From positions 62,001 through 126,000 of the forward strand of contig NZ_FOCV01000014.1 in NCBI RefSeq assembly GCF_900110205.1: a stretch of DNA of 64,000 nt, read 5' to 3'. The DNA comes from Rhizobium tibeticum. GTDB taxonomy: Bacteria > Pseudomonadota > Alphaproteobacteria > Rhizobiales > Rhizobiaceae. The notes beneath the pieces were generated by a model, which was not told where the DNA came from, searched no databases, and was given only the letters and a program-made list of their open reading frames with translations. Shown piece after piece: positions 62,114 to 64,000 of this stretch. The position numbers and the translations under genes are program-made. Position 1 is the stretch's first letter. Each line of letters opens with the position of its first letter.

Positions 62114-62560
62114 ATGTCTGACCGCATTGAGAAGATCATCGAACTGAATGCGCCGGTCGAGCGCGTCTGGAAAGCAATCACCGATCACCGCGAATTCGGC
62201 GAATGGTTCCGCGTCCAGCTGGACGGCCCCTTCGTGCCGGGCGAGAATTCGACCGGTCACATCACCTACCCCGGCTACGAGCACATTCGCTGGCAGGCGA
62301 CCGTCAAGCGCATGGAAGAGCCCGAACTGTTTTCCTTCACCTGGCATCCCTACGCCATCGATCCGGATGTCGACTACTCCGGCGAGCCGCCGACCCTGGT
62401 CGAGTTTCGCCTGGAGCCGACGCCATCGGGCTCGCGCCTGACAGTCACGGAATCGGGTTTCGACAAGGTCCCGCGGCATCGACGCGAGGAAGCCTTCCGC
62501 ATGAACGACGGCGGCTGGGCCGAACAGATGAAAAACATCAAGGAATACGTCGATCGCTAA
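62114..62560 (+). CDS. SRPBCC/AHSA1 domain protein
   Basis: Ligand-binding fold protein of 148 residues. The family opening EKIIELNAPVERVWKAITDH lies near residue 5, and FEFTWHPYAI-type and VEFRLEPTPSGSRLTVTESGF segments (positions about 72 and 95) are typical of the AHSA1 group. The ATG follows AGGAGG at eight bases. Its 3' end overlaps the start region of an ArsR-like frame, giving an AHSA1-ArsR cassette in the reverse order of the ArsR-AHSA1 pair at 25.8 kb. The ligand is unknown. Confidence 0.87.
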   Translation: MSDRIEKIIELNAPVERVWKAITDHREFGEWFRVQLDGPFVPGENSTGHITYPGYEHIRWQATVKRMEEPELFSFTWHPYAIDPDVDYSGEPPTLVEFRLEPTPSGSRLTVTESGFDKVPRHRREEAFRMNDGGWAEQMKNIKEYVDR

Positions 62561-62885
62561 CGTCGAATTCCACCGCGGGAACGCGGCAATCCTGTTCGCC
62601 GCGCTGGGGGACCCGACGCGCCTGTCGCTGCTGACGACCCTCAGCGACGGGCGCGAACGCTCGATATCAGGGCTTTCAGTCGGTACCGCACTCACCCGGC
62701 AGGCGGTGACGAAGCATCTGCACGTGCTGGAACAGGCCGGCCTGGTCCGCTCCGCCAAAGTCGGGCGGGAAAGCCACTACGCCTTCCAACCCGATCGGAT
62801 CGGCGAGATGCGCGCCTATCTCGACAGCGTCTCGCGACAATGGGACGACGCCCTCGCACGCCTTCGCGCCTTCGTGGAGCGGTAG
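62553..62885 (+). CDS. ArsR-type regulator frame lacking a canonical start codon
   Basis: A continuous frame encodes about 110 residues of a full ArsR winged helix: AAILFAALGDPTRLSLLTTL, the recognition helix LTRQAVTKHLHVLEQ, the wing LVRSAKVGRESHYAF, then a C-terminal dimer helix. It is open from an in-frame TGA at 62529 to TAG at 62883-62885, but no ATG, GTG or TTG occurs before mid-domain. An AAGGA lies eight bases before ATC at 62553, exactly where a start is expected; ATC GCT AAC looks like ATG GCT AAC with one base changed. It is either a lost-start pseudogene or a rare AUC start. Confidence 0.7.
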   Translation: MANVEFHRGNAAILFAALGDPTRLSLLTTLSDGRERSISGLSVGTALTRQAVTKHLHVLEQAGLVRSAKVGRESHYAFQPDRIGEMRAYLDSVSRQWDDALARLRAFVER

Positions 62886-62973
62886 ATCTGCCTCGGCGTG
62901 CAGGAACAGCATTTGCTTGTCGAGCTGAGACCGGGACCATTCCGCCCGTTAAGTCGCCCGTAATTCCAGACCG

Positions 62974-63120
62974 TTAGCCGCGGAAGGATGCGCCTATCGC
63001 GATCAGGGGAAAGCCGATCACGTTGGTTCCAGGTCAGGGTTTCGCTAAGCCAGACCATCGAGAAACCGGAGAAGACGAGCAGCGTGAATCACTTCCTGGA
63101 TCGTCTTCAGCTGCGCCGTC
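62974..63120 (-). pseudogene. Remnant of a DUF486 small transporter-like protein
   Basis: The minus strand encodes pieces of the DUF486 (DMT-like) C-terminal half in different frames: AQLKTIQEVI (about 63087-63115), LLVFSGFSMVWLSETLTWN, then VIGFPLIAIGASFRG up to the stop at 62974. At least two single-base shifts separate the pieces, and the N-terminal half of the protein is missing, replaced by the end of the neighbouring decayed gene. It is not functional as it stands. Confidence 0.6.
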
Positions 63121-63445
63121 GCGCTCGGCGGCAAGCTTCTCGCGGATATGATCCGGCCCGCCTGCCATGCGTCGAGCGAACGGCCGTTCGGGGTCGACAA
63201 GGCGCCAAAAGGGGAGCGCTGTCGTCATGGCTGATGCGTACCAGATGCCGGTGCACGGTCACCGGGCAGCACGCATCCGCTCCGTACGTCGCCGCGAGTG
63301 CGCGCCTTACATCCGCGATATCCGACAGATGGCCCGGCCGGGCGGCGCGCAATTCGTCGGCGACCATCGTCTCGCTCGGGATCAGCATGCTCTGAATGGA
63401 ATTTTTACCCTTGCGCCGCGTTTTGATCAGCGGAAGCTCCTCCAC
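63118..63445 (-). pseudogene. Frameshifted small protein gene, weakly MGMT-like
   Basis: The GTG at 63445 (with GAGG upstream) opens a frame reading EELPLIKTRRKGK, SMLIPSETMVADELRAARPG, then ADACCPVTVHRHLVRIS. At a CCCC run near 63213 the frame shifts; removing one C restores APFWRLVDPERPFARRMAGG and REKLAAERDG. The order (helix, CCPVT..HR, PFWRLV, closing GG) resembles short proteins distantly related to O6-methylguanine methyltransferases, a tentative match. The intact protein would be about 110 residues. Its 3' end runs into the DUF486 remnant. Confidence 0.55.
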
Positions 63446-63536
63446 GACTCACCTCTTCAAACCGTTTCCAAGGAAAACGAAGAGCAGCGCCGGGATCCGC
63501 TGCTCCTCATCTGGTTCAAGACGGCATCCCACCGCC

Positions 63537-64000
63537 TCAGCTCAGCTTCCTGCGCCGCTCCAGCTCTGCCGCGGTGGGTTGCTCGAATTCGAACGAGCCG
63601 GTGACGATGTCGCCGCTTCGGACATATTTGTTCACCGTGACGCCGGAGCCGGAGACCTTCGAGCTGACGAGTTTCAGCGCGCCCGGAAAGGCGCCGTCGC
63701 CGAACAGTCTCTTGCCTTTGCCGAGCACAACGGGAAAGAATGAAATATGCAGTTCGTCGACCAGGTCGTTTTGGAACAAGGTCTGCAGGAAGTCGGTCGA
63801 TCCCTGCGTCAGGAGATCCGGGCCATCGCTGCTCTTCAGCGCCTTGAGCACGCCGACGACGTCGTGACAGAGCACTTGGCTGTTCTGCCAGCTGAGCTTC
63901 AGGTTCGGGTTACGGGTCGCGACGTACTTGGTGATCCGGTCGAACAGCGGACCGATCGGGTCGTCGGCAGCGACATAGGGCCAATGCGCGGCGAAGATGT
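63537..64000 (-). CDS. Dihydrofolate reductase/RibD-type family protein, N-terminus cut by window edge
   Basis: The minus-strand frame is open to the window end, giving 154 residues. It holds the C-terminal two thirds of a RibD_C-type reductase: ITKYVATRNPNL near its start, PDLLTQGSTDFLQTL (Gly-rich NADPH loop), DELHISFFPVVLGKGKRLFG, and a closing strand TVNKYVRSGDIVTGSFEFE. This is the stand-alone dihydrofolate reductase-like family, not FolA; the substrate is unknown. About 40-60 N-terminal residues lie outside the window. Confidence 0.85.
   Translation of the reverse strand, partial: IFAAHWPYVAADDPIGPLFDRITKYVATRNPNLKLSWQNSQVLCHDVVGVLKALKSSDGPDLLTQGSTDFLQTLFQNDLVDELHISFFPVVLGKGKRLFGDGAFPGALKLVSSKVSGSGVTVNKYVRSGDIVTGSFEFEQPTAAELERRRKLS

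Overview
The window looks like a chromosomal segment of a Rhizobiaceae alphaproteobacterium (Sinorhizobium/Ensifer/Rhizobium type). Reasons: high GC with strong third-position bias, rhizobial-style families (Usg, DUF2270, DUF1289 next to a retroviral-type aspartic protease, CobT/CobS, moaA and mobAB), a RirA-type iron box, and start sites with purine-rich ribosome binding sites. The genus is inferred from gene content and protein style; no rRNA or other marker is present. I see no IS element, prophage, CRISPR array or tRNA.

Layout. 1-7.1 kb: central carbon metabolism and envelope (rpiA cut by the window edge, gph, an L,D-transpeptidase, class II fumarase fumC and class I fumarase side by side). 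7.6-12.5 kb: a diguanylate cyclase, an FMN-binding oxidase-like protein, an alpha/beta hydrolase divergent from a MarR regulator with a palindromic operator between them, an LtrA membrane protein and a DUF971 protein. 12.6-17.6 kb: molybdenum cofactor genes moaA, mobA and mobB with an SDR, an EamA exporter and a GNAT protein. 17.7-22.7 kb: an OmpA-family protein with a repetitive Pro/Gln/Glu domain, and a polar amino acid uptake system (binding protein and two permeases, no ATPase nearby). 22.9-26.9 kb: Usg, DUF2270, a methyltransferase, and a GST-ArsR-AHSA1 operon preceded by two 25-bp direct repeats.

26.9-32.0 kb: an iron-type ABC uptake operon with two tandem paralogous binding proteins, a FecCD permease and an ATPase, under a perfect TGA-N9-TCA iron box and divergent from a methyltransferase. 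32.1-36.0 kb: ssuADCB for sulfonate sulfur scavenging, without ssuE. 36.2-41.9 kb: a beta-hydroxyacid dehydrogenase overlapping an AlkD-like repair protein, then a divergent sugar uptake unit (epimerase and binding protein versus ATPase and permease). 41.9-49.0 kb: Lrp regulator, DNA glycosylase-like protein, secreted nuclease, membrane histidine kinase, dgkA, cobT/cobS, DUF1289 and a membrane aspartic protease. 49.1-52.5 kb: an ABC-2 exporter pair and an extensin-like putative zinc peptidase, separated by a gene-free stretch ending in a plus-strand terminator (possible small RNA). 52.8-58.5 kb: PAS-GGDEF protein, DoxX, a PLP decarboxylase, small proteins and a membrane alpha/beta hydrolase. 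58.9-64 kb: a chemoreceptor gene with a nonsense codon, a thioesterase, a membrane protein, an AHSA1-ArsR pair whose ArsR frame has no normal start codon, two decayed gene fragments, and a RibD-type reductase cut by the window end.

The most unusual signals are the iron-boxed operon with two Cys-Cys-containing binding proteins, the right-hand cluster of fresh gene damage (nonsense codon, lost start, frameshift, fusion of remnants), the unexplained terminator at 51.1 kb, and the 50-bp-period repeats at 25.0 kb. All family calls rest on motif and sequence recognition by eye; no database search was run.
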